Shown one piece after another: positions 49,852-58,069 of a stretch of DNA of 64,000 bases. Every line of letters starts with the position of its first letter. Positions within the stretch are counted from its first letter, which is position 1. This DNA comes from AC-51 sp036265325 (GTDB lineage Bacteria > Actinomycetota > UBA4738 > HRBIN12): NCBI GenBank assembly GCA_036265325.1, contig DATAPH010000023.1, forward strand, positions 49,304 through 113,303, given 5' to 3'. The notes under the pieces were generated by a model. It made no database searches, had not been told where the DNA came from, and worked only from the letters and a program-made list of their open reading frames with translations. Made by a program: the position numbers and the translations under genes.

Positions 49852-51948
49852 ATGCGACGCCTCCCCCTCGTCGGTCTGGCGATCTCCGTGCTGCTCGTGC
49901 CCGTCGCTGCCTCGGCGAGCGTTCCCGATGCTGCCGTCACGCGGGACCTCGTCGGTGGATCGGGTCCCGCCGCCGTCGCGACCGCGATCGGCGACGTCAC
50001 CGGTGACGGCGTCCCGGACCTGATCGTCGCGCGCGGGGCCGACGCCGGACCGGACGCCTACACGGTCGCGGTGTTCGACGGCCCGCTCACCGATCCGCTC
50101 CCGACCGACCCCTCGTTCGTGGTGACGCCGACGGCGCGAAGCGGCGCGTACCAAGTGGTCGTCGGCGATCTGAACCACGACGGCTTCGGGGATCTTGCTG
50201 TCGCAGATGTGAACGGCGTCGACGCGCTCGGCAACCCGACGCCGGGGATCGACATCTTTCTGCAACCTGCCGATGGCGGCGACATCCCGGCCACGGCGTC
50301 GAACTTCTTGAGCAGTACCCCGGTGATCGATCTCGCGGTCGCGGATATGAACGGCGACGGTCGAGACGACCTGCTCTTCACGCGCCCGAACACGACCCCG
50401 ATCGACGTTCGGCTGCGCACGCAGTTCTTGGGCGGCGGCTTCTCGTCGGCGACCGCGGTGATGTCGAACGCGCCCGCGAGCGGGCTCACCGTGGGTGACG
50501 TGAACGGCGACGGCCTGAACGACTTCGCGCTCGATGGTTCGATGAGCGGGTCGATCCCGGTCTTCGTGCAGCAGCCGAATTACACGTTCACCGAGGCGGA
50601 CGTCACGTTACCGGTCGACATCGCGAGCGTGACGGGTGTCCTCCTGACCGACCTCAACGGCGACGGCACCGACGATCTGCTCGTCGTGACCAGCGCGGAC
50701 GAACTCTCGTGGGCCCCTGCCGACGGCACCGGTGGGTTCGGCTCGTTCTCGACGGCGATGCCGACACCCGGCGTGGCCGCCAAGGAGGTCGCCGACCTCA
50801 ACGGCGACGGACGCCCCGACCTCGCGACGTTCGGCAGCGACGGGTCGCTCCGGATCTATCTCCAACAAGCCGGGGGCGGCCTCGGCGCGCCGTGCATCCT
50901 CCCCGGCACGGCGTCGCCGGGCGGCGACGCCGCGACCTCGACGGGCGACCTCACGGCGGACGGCGCCGCCGACATCGCCGACGCCGATGTCGGCGGCACC
51001 TCGGGCGGCGCGTGGCTCTTCCGCCAACTCTCCGGCGGGGCGAAGCTCGCGACATCGGTCGATGCGTCGGCATCGAGCGACTCGATCCCGTACAACCAGG
51101 CGATCGACGTCACCGGCACGTTCCACAACCCGGGCGGTGGGTGCCTGCAAGACGACACGGTGTCGTTGCAGCGGACGGGGCCCGACGGCACGCTAGACCT
51201 CGGGCCGACCGACGTCGCGGGGGACGGGTCGTTCAGCTTCGAGGATGTCCCTCCGACGGCGGGGTCGTACGACTACCAAGTGGTGTTCGGCGGCGACGAC
51301 ACGCATGCGACGTCATCGAGCACGACGATGCACGTCGACGTCGCCAAGGTGCCGACCTCTGTTTCTCTCGCGCCGTCGGCCGATGTGATCTCGTACGGAT
51401 CGACGACGACGCTCCGCGCGACGATGCACGGCGGGGTCGCGAGCTCGATCGTTCGCTTCGACCGGTACACGGCGAACGGATGGAAGGCCGTCGGCACGGC
51501 GACGGTCGGTGCTGACCACATCGCGACGCTCGATGTCCAGCCGCCCGCGCTGTCGAAGTACCGCGCGGTGTTCGTGTCGACGACGAGTCGCGTGGGGAGC
51601 GTCAGCGGTTCCGTCACGGTGCAGGTGCATGCCGTGCTCGAGAGCCGCATGATCGGAAAGGGAACGACCGACGGCCGCTACACGGTGTACGCCTGCTGCA
51701 CCGCGTACTTCTACGTCAAGCTGAAGCCCCCGCATCCCGGGTCGAAGTGGGTCGCAACGGTGCAGTATCACGCCAAGACACGTTGGCGGCCGCTCGGCCA
51801 GGCGACCTACAAGGTGGAGAAGGACGGCGACGCGGCGATCTACTTGAACGCGGTCACGGGCTACCACTACCGGGTGCGCGGCCATTGGAGCGGCGACGCC
51901 GATCATCTTGGCGCGACGAGCGCTTGGCAGTACTTCCGGTACCGATAA
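49852..51948 (+). CDS. secreted FG-GAP/VCBS-repeat protein with Ig-like domains
   Basis: The 698-residue protein has a signal peptide (about 1-20). Six clear calcium-binding units D-x-N/T-x-D-G-x-x-D follow ('DVTGDGVPDL', 'DLNHDGFGDL', 'DMNGDGRDDL', 'DVNGDGLNDF', 'DLNGDGTDDL', 'DLNGDGRPDL') and a degenerate seventh ('DLTADGAADI'), together one seven-bladed integrin-like propeller. Two Ig-like beta domains follow (about 395-500 and 500-590), then a last beta domain with 'YACCTAYFYVKLKPP'. It is an external binding protein with no catalytic motif. It differs in repeat type from the propellers at 27523 and 31852. Confidence 0.85.
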   Translation: MRRLPLVGLAISVLLVPVAASASVPDAAVTRDLVGGSGPAAVATAIGDVTGDGVPDLIVARGADAGPDAYTVAVFDGPLTDPLPTDPSFVVTPTARSGAYQVVVGDLNHDGFGDLAVADVNGVDALGNPTPGIDIFLQPADGGDIPATASNFLSSTPVIDLAVADMNGDGRDDLLFTRPNTTPIDVRLRTQFLGGGFSSATAVMSNAPASGLTVGDVNGDGLNDFALDGSMSGSIPVFVQQPNYTFTEADVTLPVDIASVTGVLLTDLNGDGTDDLLVVTSADELSWAPADGTGGFGSFSTAMPTPGVAAKEVADLNGDGRPDLATFGSDGSLRIYLQQAGGGLGAPCILPGTASPGGDAATSTGDLTADGAADIADADVGGTSGGAWLFRQLSGGAKLATSVDASASSDSIPYNQAIDVTGTFHNPGGGCLQDDTVSLQRTGPDGTLDLGPTDVAGDGSFSFEDVPPTAGSYDYQVVFGGDDTHATSSSTTMHVDVAKVPTSVSLAPSADVISYGSTTTLRATMHGGVASSIVRFDRYTANGWKAVGTATVGADHIATLDVQPPALSKYRAVFVSTTSRVGSVSGSVTVQVHAVLESRMIGKGTTDGRYTVYACCTAYFYVKLKPPHPGSKWVATVQYHAKTRWRPLGQATYKVEKDGDAAIYLNAVTGYHYRVRGHWSGDADHLGATSAWQYFRYR

Positions 51949-51955
51949 CGGAAGG

Positions 51956-52030
51956 CGCCCCGGGCAGGATTCGAACCTGCGGCCTCGGGATTAGAAGTCC
52001 CTTGCTCTGTCCTGGCTGAGCTACCGGGGC
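51956..52030 (-). tRNA. tRNA-Arg (anticodon TCT)
   Basis: The reverse strand has acceptor GCCCCGG/CCGGGGC, anticodon loop CTTCTAA (TCT) in stem GGGA/TCCC, T arm GCAGGTTCGAATCCTGC and discriminator G. CCA is not encoded. Confidence 0.95.
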
Positions 52031-52068
52031 TGGGCAGAGCCTACTGCCGAGTTTCCGTCGTTCTGCAG

Positions 52069-52139
<71 letters not shown>

Positions 52140-52166
52140 GGTTCGCTCCTCAGCATAGCCCGCGAC

Positions 52167-52172
52167 TAGGCT
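52167..52172 (+). promoter_or_regulatory. -10 box (TAGGCT) of the PhzF-family gene
   Basis: TAGGCT ends 7 nt before ATG 52180, without a ribosome site. Confidence 0.5.
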
Positions 52173-52179
52173 CGGGCCG

Positions 52180-53040
52180 ATGCGGCTCCCGTTCCGATTG
52201 GTCGATGTGTTCGCCGACGCGCCGTTCGGTGGCAACCAGCTCTGCGTGGTTCCCGAAACGCCGGACGAGCTCGACACCGGGACGATGCAGGCGCTCGCGC
52301 TCGAGATCGGCTTCTCCGAGACCACGTTCGTGACCGCCGTTCGCCCGGACGGGTACGACGTGCGGATCTTCACTCCCGAAGATGAGCTGCCGTTCGCGGG
52401 ACACCCCACGCTGGGCACGGCGTTCGCGTTGGCGCGCGAGCAGCTGATCGGCACGAAGGCTGTTCAGCGATGCGCGGCCGGCGAGATCCCCGTCAAGATC
52501 GATGTCGCGGCCGGCACAGCCACCATGCGTCAGCTGACGCCCGAGGTGGGACGCGAGGTCCAGGACCGAGATGCCGTGGCCGCCGCTGCGGGCCTCGAAA
52601 CGAACGATCTCGTCGACGACCTCCCGATCGTGCCGGTCTCGACCGGCATCCCACACACCGTGGTGGCGGTTCGCGACGACGAGGCGCTCCGTCGCGCGGT
52701 GCGAGACGAGCGTCGTTGCGCCGAGGTGTGCGCGGACGCCGACGCCGAGTCGCTGTATCTGTTCACGATCCGGGCCGCGGGTGACGTGCGCGCGCGGATG
52801 TTCGACAAGGGTGTGACCATCGGCGAGGACCCGGCCACCGGTTCCGCGGCGGGACCGCTCGGCGCGTATCTCGCGATGCATGGCCTCATCGAGACGCCCG
52901 GCTCGGTCGTGGTCGCGCAGGGGGAGCAGGTCGGCCGGCCTTCGTTCCTTCGCGTGTCGGTGGATCGCGATGAGGACCGATGGCTCCTGGACGTTGCCGG
53001 CGGCGTCCATCTTTGGGGCGACGGTGCGTTCGTGATCTAG
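52180..53040 (+). CDS. PhzF-family isomerase/epimerase
   Basis: The 286-residue protein has the two-lobed PhzF fold: 'LVDVFADAPFGGNQLCVV', the catalytic glutamate in 'GFSETTFV', 'FTPEDELPFAGHPTLGTAFAL', 'VSTGIPHTVV' and 'GEDPATGSAAGPLGAYL'. PhzF isomerises a phenazine precursor, but no phenazine gene is present and most members act on other small acids; the substrate is unknown. The stop overlaps the convergent gene at 53037 by 4 nt. Confidence 0.9.
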   Translation: MRLPFRLVDVFADAPFGGNQLCVVPETPDELDTGTMQALALEIGFSETTFVTAVRPDGYDVRIFTPEDELPFAGHPTLGTAFALAREQLIGTKAVQRCAAGEIPVKIDVAAGTATMRQLTPEVGREVQDRDAVAAAAGLETNDLVDDLPIVPVSTGIPHTVVAVRDDEALRRAVRDERRCAEVCADADAESLYLFTIRAAGDVRARMFDKGVTIGEDPATGSAAGPLGAYLAMHGLIETPGSVVVAQGEQVGRPSFLRVSVDRDEDRWLLDVAGGVHLWGDGAFVI

Positions 53041-53450
53041 AGGCGCGTCTCCGCACACGTCACGAGCGGCGGACCGATCCCTGTCGCGGCGCCGACTGGC
53101 GTCACGATGCTCTGGACGGTCACCTGGTTGCCGGGCTGCAGATACACCATCGTGCTCGAAGACGTCCCCGGCGGGAATGAGGCTTGGCCCGCTGCCGACG
53201 ACGACACGTCGCAGAGGAAAGTGGCGGCGGTCGCGCCGGTATTCCGAACGAGGTTGTCGAAGCACACGCTCCCCGGAGCGACCGGGTGACAGTGGCTGGG
53301 TTGTTGCGTCGTGGACACCTCGGCGATGGCGGCGCGTGCCGCCGGACGAACCGCCATCGAAACGACGAGCGCCACCGCAGTGAGGATCAGGACGACGAGG
53401 GTGGCGACGGCGACGTGGTAGCTGGCCGACGGTCGGTCCGTTCCCTCCAT
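53037..53450 (-). CDS. membrane-anchored extracellular protein of unknown function
   Basis: The 137-residue protein has one N-terminal helix (about 12-34, 'VAVATLVVLILTAVALVVSMAV') and an external beta-rich domain with four cysteines ('HCHPVAPGSVCFDNLV', 'TFLCDVS', 'LVTCAETRL'), enough for two disulfides. It is not recognised. TAGGCT lies 8 nt before the ATG (53459-53464), so a leaderless mRNA is likely. Confidence 0.68.
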   Translation of the reverse strand: MEGTDRPSASYHVAVATLVVLILTAVALVVSMAVRPAARAAIAEVSTTQQPSHCHPVAPGSVCFDNLVRNTGATAATFLCDVSSSAAGQASFPPGTSSSTMVYLQPGNQVTVQSIVTPVGAATGIGPPLVTCAETRL

Positions 53451-53458
53451 CCGCGCGG

Positions 53459-53464
53459 AGCCTA
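53459..53464 (-). promoter_or_regulatory. -10 box (TAGGCT) of the 137-residue membrane protein gene
   Basis: TAGGCT on the minus strand, 8 nt before ATG 53450. Confidence 0.45.
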
Positions 53465-53502
53465 CCCTCGGACGCCGAACCTATGCAGGTAGGCTGGTCA
53501 GA

Positions 53503-53577
53503 CGGGGCGTAGCGCAGCCTGGCTAGCGCGCGTGCTTTGGGAGCACGAGGTCGCGGGTTCGAATCCCGCCGCCCCGA
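53503..53577 (+). tRNA. tRNA-Pro (anticodon TGG)
   Basis: Acceptor CGGGGCG/CGCCCCG, anticodon loop TTTGGGA (TGG) in stem CGTGC/GCACG, T arm GCGGGTTCGAATCCCGC and discriminator A. The following bases are CCT, so CCA is not encoded. Confidence 0.95.
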
Positions 53578-53597
53578 CCTCGACCGTCGCAGCCGCG

Positions 53598-54803
53598 TCA
53601 GTGGCAGGACGTCGTGCCTGAATCGGAATACGTCTTCCCCGCTTCGGGAAGGAACTTCCAGTCGTACGCGCCGGAGCGCAGCGTGAGCTGGAGCACACCG
53701 TACGTGTCGTTCTGATGCGCCTGGCTGTTCGCGTCGATCGAGCTGCCGAGTCCGGTGAAGAAGGCGCCGCCGGTGCCGACGATGAACTGCCGCACGCCGT
53801 GCGACTGGTCGAGGTGACCGCTCGCGTCCTGCGGTGCGAAGCGCTCGTAGTCGTGACTGTGCCCGCTGAGCAGCATCTCGACGCCGGCGTCGTAGAGGTC
53901 GGCCCACATCGCTTGCATGAAGGTGTTGTCGCCGTCGTGGCCGGAGCTGTACCGACCCTTGTGCCACATGGCGATCGTGCACTGCGCCGGATGTGCCGCG
54001 AGGTCGTTCCGCAACCACGTCTCTTCCGGCGAGCCGGTTCCGCAGCCGCCGATCCGGTCGCACTCCGAGTTGATCGCGACGATGTGCCAGCTCCCGACGT
54101 CGAAGCTGTACCAGCCCTGACCCGCGGTACCGGCACGGCTTCCGAAGTACTGGAAGTAGCCGGATGCGTTCGACTGGCCGTACTCGTGGTTCCCCACGAC
54201 GGGATACGTGATCGACTTCACGCGCCCCCATGTCGGGTCGTAGACCTCATCGAAATCGGTGATGGAGCCGCTGTTGTACTGCAGGTCGCCGAGCGCGAGC
54301 ACCGCGTCGAAGTCCCCGTTGACGAGCAGGTTCGAGGTGTAGAGCTGGCGGCATGCGGTCGACGTGCCGGTGCCGCTGTGGTAATTCGCGTCGTCGGGGT
54401 CACAGGCGACGTCACCCGCCGCGGCGACCACCACTGCGCTTGACGCCGTGGCGGCGAGTTTGCGGCTGATCTTCGATCGGTTTCCGGCGGCGTCACGCGC
54501 CCGCACCCGGTATGTGTAGGTGGTGCCGGAGTCGACCGATGTGTCGCGATACGTCGTCGACGGCGCCTCCACGCGCGCAAGGCGTGCGCCGTCGCGAACG
54601 ACGACGTACGACGAGACACCGACGTCATCGCTTGACGCGTCCCACGCGATCGAGATCTGGGACGACGACGAGCTCGTCACGCGAAGGTTCTTCGGCGTGC
54701 TCGGTGGCGTTGTATCGGCCGCCGCCGCGGGGGTCGGGTCGACGACCGACAGCACGAGCAGGTCGGCGACGATCGCAGCTGCGATGAGCACACTCCTTCG
54801 CAC
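53598..54803 (-). CDS. secreted metallophosphoesterase with fibronectin type III domain
   Basis: The 401-residue protein has a signal peptide (about 1-28, ending 'TPAAAA') and one FN3 domain (about 32-118, 'PPSTPKNLRVTSSSSSQISIAWD', 'YTYRVRARDAAGN'). A calcineurin-like phosphoesterase domain follows with 'AAAGDVACD', 'VLALGDLQY', 'YPVVGNHEYG', 'AMWHKGRYSSG' and 'LLSGHSHDYERF', giving the full bimetal site. Purple-acid-phosphatase-like relatives act outside the cell on phosphate esters. The start is GTG 54803. Confidence 0.88.
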   Translation of the reverse strand: MRRSVLIAAAIVADLLVLSVVDPTPAAAADTTPPSTPKNLRVTSSSSSQISIAWDASSDDVGVSSYVVVRDGARLARVEAPSTTYRDTSVDSGTTYTYRVRARDAAGNRSKISRKLAATASSAVVVAAAGDVACDPDDANYHSGTGTSTACRQLYTSNLLVNGDFDAVLALGDLQYNSGSITDFDEVYDPTWGRVKSITYPVVGNHEYGQSNASGYFQYFGSRAGTAGQGWYSFDVGSWHIVAINSECDRIGGCGTGSPEETWLRNDLAAHPAQCTIAMWHKGRYSSGHDGDNTFMQAMWADLYDAGVEMLLSGHSHDYERFAPQDASGHLDQSHGVRQFIVGTGGAFFTGLGSSIDANSQAHQNDTYGVLQLTLRSGAYDWKFLPEAGKTYSDSGTTSCH

Positions 54804-55262
54804 GCCACGACCCCCTCGCCGTCGACGCCACCGTACCGATGTTCGGTGCTTCGCGCGAGTCGATCGAGGAGAGGCTTAGTTCGCGCGCGTGGCCCGAGGG
54901 AACCCGACGATGAACTCGGTCCGCGGACCGATCAACGGCAGGGGGACGCGCTTGGTCTGCACGGTCGGGTCGCCGGCGCCCCGGACTCCGTCGGCGAACG
55001 CGGTCTCGCGCGCACGGCTGATCGCGTAGTCGGGAGAGACGGCGCGGTTCCTTCGACGAACCCGGAATTCGTATCGCCCGACACCGACACGGGAGCGCGT
55101 CGCTCGCGCTCCCCCAAGAGGGCTGGTGAGGCGACAGCTGGGTGGCCGACACGTCGTGACGCGCGGCGCGCGTACGCTCGATGCGACAAGCGTGTCCTGC
55201 CCGCCGCGACGTCGCGGGCCGCGCGGTGGGTAGGCAACAGCGACCGCCGACCGGGACCGCGC
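54804..55262. other. 459-nt region without a confident gene
   Basis: Between the metallophosphatase start and the small gene at 55263. Most of it shows only Arg-rich frames. The stretch 54876-55082 on the minus strand has coding-like codon usage and is listed separately. Confidence 0.5.
54876..55082 (-). pseudogene. possible C-terminal gene remnant
   Basis: A minus-strand frame ending in TAA at 54876 reads 'RYEFRVRRRNRAVSPDYAI', 'ETAFADGVRGAGDPTVQT' and ends 'IGPRTEFIVGFPRATRAN'. Most of its codons end in G or C, as in real genes here, and its composition is normal. No start codon or upstream domain is found in the same frame; an adjacent frame ('PVSVSGDTNSGFVEG') looks partly coding upstream. 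It may be the frameshifted tail of a lost gene. The protein family is not recognised. Confidence 0.3.
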
Positions 55263-55508
55263 ATGGTTGACCTTGATCAGGAACAACGGGATGTGCTCAT
55301 GTGGATCCTGGACCATGGGTCCGGGGATGTCGTGATGGCTCCGGTCGCAGGCACGGACGAGGTCGACCTCGTGATCCCTCGCGGTCCCCGTCTCCGAGTG
55401 GCCGAAGACGACGTTGCCCGGCTCGCCGACCTGCTCCTTCTGCAGCACGTGCAGCGGAAGGTCTACCGGGTGACGGAGCTCGGCCGCGACGCGGTTCGGT
55501 CCGGTTGA
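55263..55508 (+). CDS. small winged-helix-like protein
   Basis: An 81-residue protein: 'LDQEQRDVLMWILDHGSGDVVMAP', a beta segment 'VDLVIPRGPRLRVAEDDVARLADLLLLQ' and a final 'VYRVTELGRDAVRSG'. The end is like the wing of MarR/PadR-type helix-turn-helix proteins, but a clear recognition helix is not seen. No convincing ribosome site. The strong hairpin 55547-55583 ends it. Confidence 0.5.
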   Translation: MVDLDQEQRDVLMWILDHGSGDVVMAPVAGTDEVDLVIPRGPRLRVAEDDVARLADLLLLQHVQRKVYRVTELGRDAVRSG

Positions 55509-55546
55509 CGACGCTCGACGTTCGCGCTCCCGGGCGTCGAACGAAG

Positions 55547-55583
55547 AAGGCCCCGTGGAGCGCGGGCAGCTCCACGGGGCCTT
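55547..55583. terminator. 15-bp perfect hairpin (bidirectional terminator)
   Basis: AAGGCCCCGTGGAGC and its exact complement GCTCCACGGGGCCTT enclose a 7-nt loop. It sits between two convergent genes (ends at 55508 and 55665) and can stop both. There is no long U-run, as is common in actinobacteria. Confidence 0.8.
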
Positions 55584-55640
55584 GGGGCCTATGCAGAGGG
55601 GGGACCTGCAGCACAGGCCTGAGGAGTGATGCCCAGCCGA

Positions 55641-55665
55641 AACGGTTCGAAACGTGTGAACCGTT
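55641..55665 (-). terminator. 8-bp hairpin at the end of the 57-residue gene
   Basis: AACGGTTC-(9 nt)-GAACCGTT touches the stop codon at 55665-55667. On the minus strand it follows the small gene directly, so it probably helps end that transcript. Confidence 0.5.
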
Positions 55666-55838
55666 CAGAGGAGATCGCGGGGCGCTTTGGCGATCGAAAC
55701 GATGGTCTCGATCGCCAGCCGGGCGACTTCCGAGCCGCCGAGCAGGAAGACCCAATCGTCGCCCTGGCGCTCGTAGAAGTCGGCCGACACCTCGTCGCCC
55801 GTGTTGTTGCTCTTCTGGATCAGATAGAGGTTCGGCAT
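55665..55838 (-). CDS. 57-residue hypothetical protein
   Basis: A small soluble protein starting MPNLYLIQKSNNTGDEVSADF, with 'YERQGDDWVFLLGGSEVARLAIETIVSIAK'. It looks like a compact alpha/beta fold, not recognised. GGAGA 6 nt before ATG 55838, ordinary codon use, an upstream inverted repeat and a downstream hairpin together argue that it is a real gene. Confidence 0.6.
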   Translation of the reverse strand: MPNLYLIQKSNNTGDEVSADFYERQGDDWVFLLGGSEVARLAIETIVSIAKAPRDLL

Positions 55839-55860
55839 GTCACGTCTCCGTATCGGTCGA

Positions 55861-55886
55861 GGTCGAGGGGTCATTGAGCCTCGACC
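55861..55886. promoter_or_regulatory. inverted repeat GGTCGAGG-N10-CCTCGACC
   Basis: A perfect 8+8 inverted repeat lies 22 nt upstream of ATG 55838 in the region shared with the divergent lipoprotein gene. It could be an operator. Confidence 0.4.
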
Positions 55887-55966
55887 GCAACGGATGTCTC
55901 CTGCGGCATCGGCTGCGGGAACGAGGCCGGTTGTCTCCGAGGGCCTCCAGCGGGGAGAATCGCGCG

Positions 55967-56416
55967 ATGCAGCGCTGGGTGGCGGCCGTCGGGATCTCGT
56001 TCGTCTTCCTTGTCGCGTGCTCGAGCACCTCCTCCACGAGCTCGACGCCGCCCGGGACCCTCCCCCCAACGGCCTCAGGCTCTCCTTCCTGCGTCAACAA
56101 GACCGAGTTCGACTCCGCGATCCAGTCCGCCCAGGACCATGTCTCCGCCGCTGTCACGGCGGCAGCGTCTCTCAACTTCGGCACCGCCAAGGATGAGCTG
56201 CAGCAGGCCGGACAGTCGGTGCAGAACGCCGCCGACATCGTCGGAGCGGCGTCGCCCGAGATGAAGAACGAGCTGCAGTCGGCGAGCGACAGCATCAACC
56301 AGGCGATCACGGACCTGCAGAACAACAACGGCGGGGCCGCCGCGACCGACCTCGCCGCCGCAGGCGCAGCGTTGACCCAGGCCACGCAGACGAACGCCAA
56401 CGACTTCTTCTGCTGA
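55967..56416 (+). CDS. small helical lipoprotein
   Basis: The 149-residue protein has a lipobox (MQRWVAAVGISFVFLVAC, Cys18), a Ser/Thr/Pro linker (19-42) and a helical domain of about 100 residues: 'DSAIQSAQDHVSAAVTAAASLNFGTAKDELQQAGQ', then Ala/Asn/Gln-rich heptad-like repeats, closed by Cys residues at both ends ('SCVNKTEF', 'NDFFC'). It is probably an anchored helical bundle; function unknown. A GAGAAT box is 6 nt before the ATG. Confidence 0.75.
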   Translation: MQRWVAAVGISFVFLVACSSTSSTSSTPPGTLPPTASGSPSCVNKTEFDSAIQSAQDHVSAAVTAAASLNFGTAKDELQQAGQSVQNAADIVGAASPEMKNELQSASDSINQAITDLQNNNGGAAATDLAAAGAALTQATQTNANDFFC

Positions 56417-56419
56417 GCC

Positions 56420-57541
56420 TTACGGCGGCGCGGGACCGCGGCTGTGCCGTGTCATCGCCTCGACGAGCGCGTCGTGGGGGAGCGCGTGAGCCGTGACCCC
56501 GTCTCGGCCGGTCATCGTGTCGGCGGCGACGAGCGCGTTGCAGATCGCTTCCTCCGTCGACTCGATCGCGCCCCAGAACAGCTGGGTGATCTCACCGTCG
56601 TGCAGCATCGAGACGGTGAGCGGTTCCCCCGCGGACTCGGCCTTGTAACTGGTGAGCGCGCCCGCGTTCGCCGTGGAGAACGCGAAGAAGATGTCGCCGC
56701 TCGAGTGCCCGCCGCTGCCGCCCATGCGCGCGATCCCGAGACCGGCGCGTTGCGCCAGTCGCGTGAGCTGATGGGGGAGGAGCGGCGCGTCGGTCGCCAG
56801 GATCACGATGATCGAGCCCGCGCCGGCGCGCGCGACGGCTTCCTCGTCGTCCCAAGCCGAGGGCACGACCGAGCGCGGGATCGCAAGGCCGACGGGCACG
56901 CCATCGATCGCAAGACGTTCACGGTTGCCGTAGTTCGCCTGCACCAACGCGCCGACGTGCCAGGTGCCGACGAGGCGCGAGGCGGTGCCCGTACCGCCTT
57001 TGAACTCATGACAGATCATGCCGGTGCCACCCCCGACGTTGCCCTCGGCGACCGGCCCGTCCGTAGCGTTCGCGAGCGCCTCCTGGACGTGGTGCGTGGT
57101 CACGTGCATGCCGTTGATGTCGTTCAGCGCGCCGTCGTACGTCTCGGCGACGACCGGTAGCGACCAGAACGACCCTCGGGCGTTGCGTTCGGCCATGTCT
57201 GCGGCGACCAAGCCGTCGCGAACCGTTCCGACCGAATGCGTGTTGGTTATGCCGATCGCGGTCGTGAGCTGGCCGGATTCGCGCACCCACTCGAGGCCGG
57301 TCATCTCGCCGTTGCCGTTGAGCGTGTGCGTGCCGGCGAACACCGGCGACAGGCCGATCCGCTCATGCGGCACGATCACCGTGACGCCCGTTCGGATCGG
57401 GCCCTGCCCGACGACGAGCGGTCCGTCGCCGTCGATCAGCGTCACCGAACCGACGCGAACACCGGCGATGTCGGTGATCGCGTTCAGCGGTCCGGGCGGC
57501 AGCTGACCGACCGAAAGCCCCAGGTCACGGAGCCGTGTCAT
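56420..57541 (-). CDS. P1/S58-family peptidase (DmpA-type aminopeptidase)
   Basis: The 373-residue protein has the DmpA pattern: 'NAITDIAGVRVGSVTL', 'GVTVIVPHE', 'GNVGGGTGMICHEFKGGTGTAS' and the self-cleavage/nucleophile site 'SGGHSSGDIFFAFSTANAG'. Family members split themselves before the nucleophile serine and remove N-terminal amino acids. DmpA cleaves at Gly-Ser; here the residue before the presumed nucleophile is Ser. TACCCT (57550-57555) lies 8 nt before ATG 57541. Confidence 0.9.
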   Translation of the reverse strand: MTRLRDLGLSVGQLPPGPLNAITDIAGVRVGSVTLIDGDGPLVVGQGPIRTGVTVIVPHERIGLSPVFAGTHTLNGNGEMTGLEWVRESGQLTTAIGITNTHSVGTVRDGLVAADMAERNARGSFWSLPVVAETYDGALNDINGMHVTTHHVQEALANATDGPVAEGNVGGGTGMICHEFKGGTGTASRLVGTWHVGALVQANYGNRERLAIDGVPVGLAIPRSVVPSAWDDEEAVARAGAGSIIVILATDAPLLPHQLTRLAQRAGLGIARMGGSGGHSSGDIFFAFSTANAGALTSYKAESAGEPLTVSMLHDGEITQLFWGAIESTEEAICNALVAADTMTGRDGVTAHALPHDALVEAMTRHSRGPAPP

Positions 57542-57549
57542 GGGGTCGG

Positions 57550-57555
57550 AGGGTA
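57550..57555 (-). promoter_or_regulatory. -10 box (TACCCT) of the DmpA-type peptidase gene
   Basis: TACCCT on the minus strand, 8 nt before ATG 57541; no ribosome site. Confidence 0.5.
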
Positions 57556-57581
57556 ACAGCGGCGATGGATCGGAACGACCG

Positions 57582-57587
57582 TAGCCT
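57582..57587 (+). promoter_or_regulatory. -10 box (TAGCCT) of the HExxH protein gene
   Basis: TAGCCT ends 7 nt before ATG 57595 and supports that start over ones further upstream. Confidence 0.5.
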
Positions 57588-57594
57588 GTGGGCC

Positions 57595-58062
57595 ATGGAG
57601 GTCACGTCGAAGGTCCCGACCATGCCGGTGGGCGACGTTCGACGCGCCATCGCGGGCTTCCCGCATCCCGACGGCTACGACCTGGCGGTGATCCCGTTGC
57701 GGTACCGGGGCGACAAACCGCACCTGTCCGCGTGGACGGACTTCGACGATAAGGGCATCACGATCCAGATCCCCGATCCGTTCCTGCCGTTCGGGGAGAT
57801 CGTGCCCTACGGGGCGAAGCGACGGCCCGGCAAGGGCATGCGGTTCATCTGGCTGACCGAAGGTGTGACGTTTCGCAACCCCCGAGAGGTCCTGCGGTTC
57901 CTCTACCTGCACGAATGGATGCACTGGTACCTCAAGGAGCAGCGTCACCGGAAGTCGCAGGCAGAGACGACGTGCGATCGCTTCGCCCTCTACAACTATC
58001 GGAAGCGGACCGTGACGCTGGACGACGCTTGCGACGCGCTTCGCCGCCGCCGCGACTACTAG
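57595..58062 (+). CDS. uncharacterised protein with HExxH zinc-peptidase-like motif
   Basis: The 155-residue protein is not recognised as a named family. It contains 'LRFLYLHEWMHWYLKEQ', an HExxH helix, and 18 or so residues later 'AETTCDRFAL', which offers a possible third ligand. The N-terminal half is beta-rich ('YDLAVIPLRYRGDKPHLSAWTDFDDKGITIQIPDP'). SprT- or ImmA-like minimal metallopeptidases share this size and layout, so a small cytosolic metal-dependent hydrolase is possible. There is no signal peptide. Confidence 0.65.
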   Translation: MEVTSKVPTMPVGDVRRAIAGFPHPDGYDLAVIPLRYRGDKPHLSAWTDFDDKGITIQIPDPFLPFGEIVPYGAKRRPGKGMRFIWLTEGVTFRNPREVLRFLYLHEWMHWYLKEQRHRKSQAETTCDRFALYNYRKRTVTLDDACDALRRRRDY

Positions 58063-58069
58063 TCGGCGG

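Noticed and set aside
52150..54231. 693-codon open frame on the minus strand
   Set aside because: Runs through the tRNA-Pro gene and antisense to phzF; composition is Arg-rich. It is a shadow.
54846..55262. N-terminal extension of the gene at 55263 back to 54846
   Set aside because: The upstream residues are Arg/Gly-rich and unlike the compact C-terminal part; the ATG at 55263 was taken instead.
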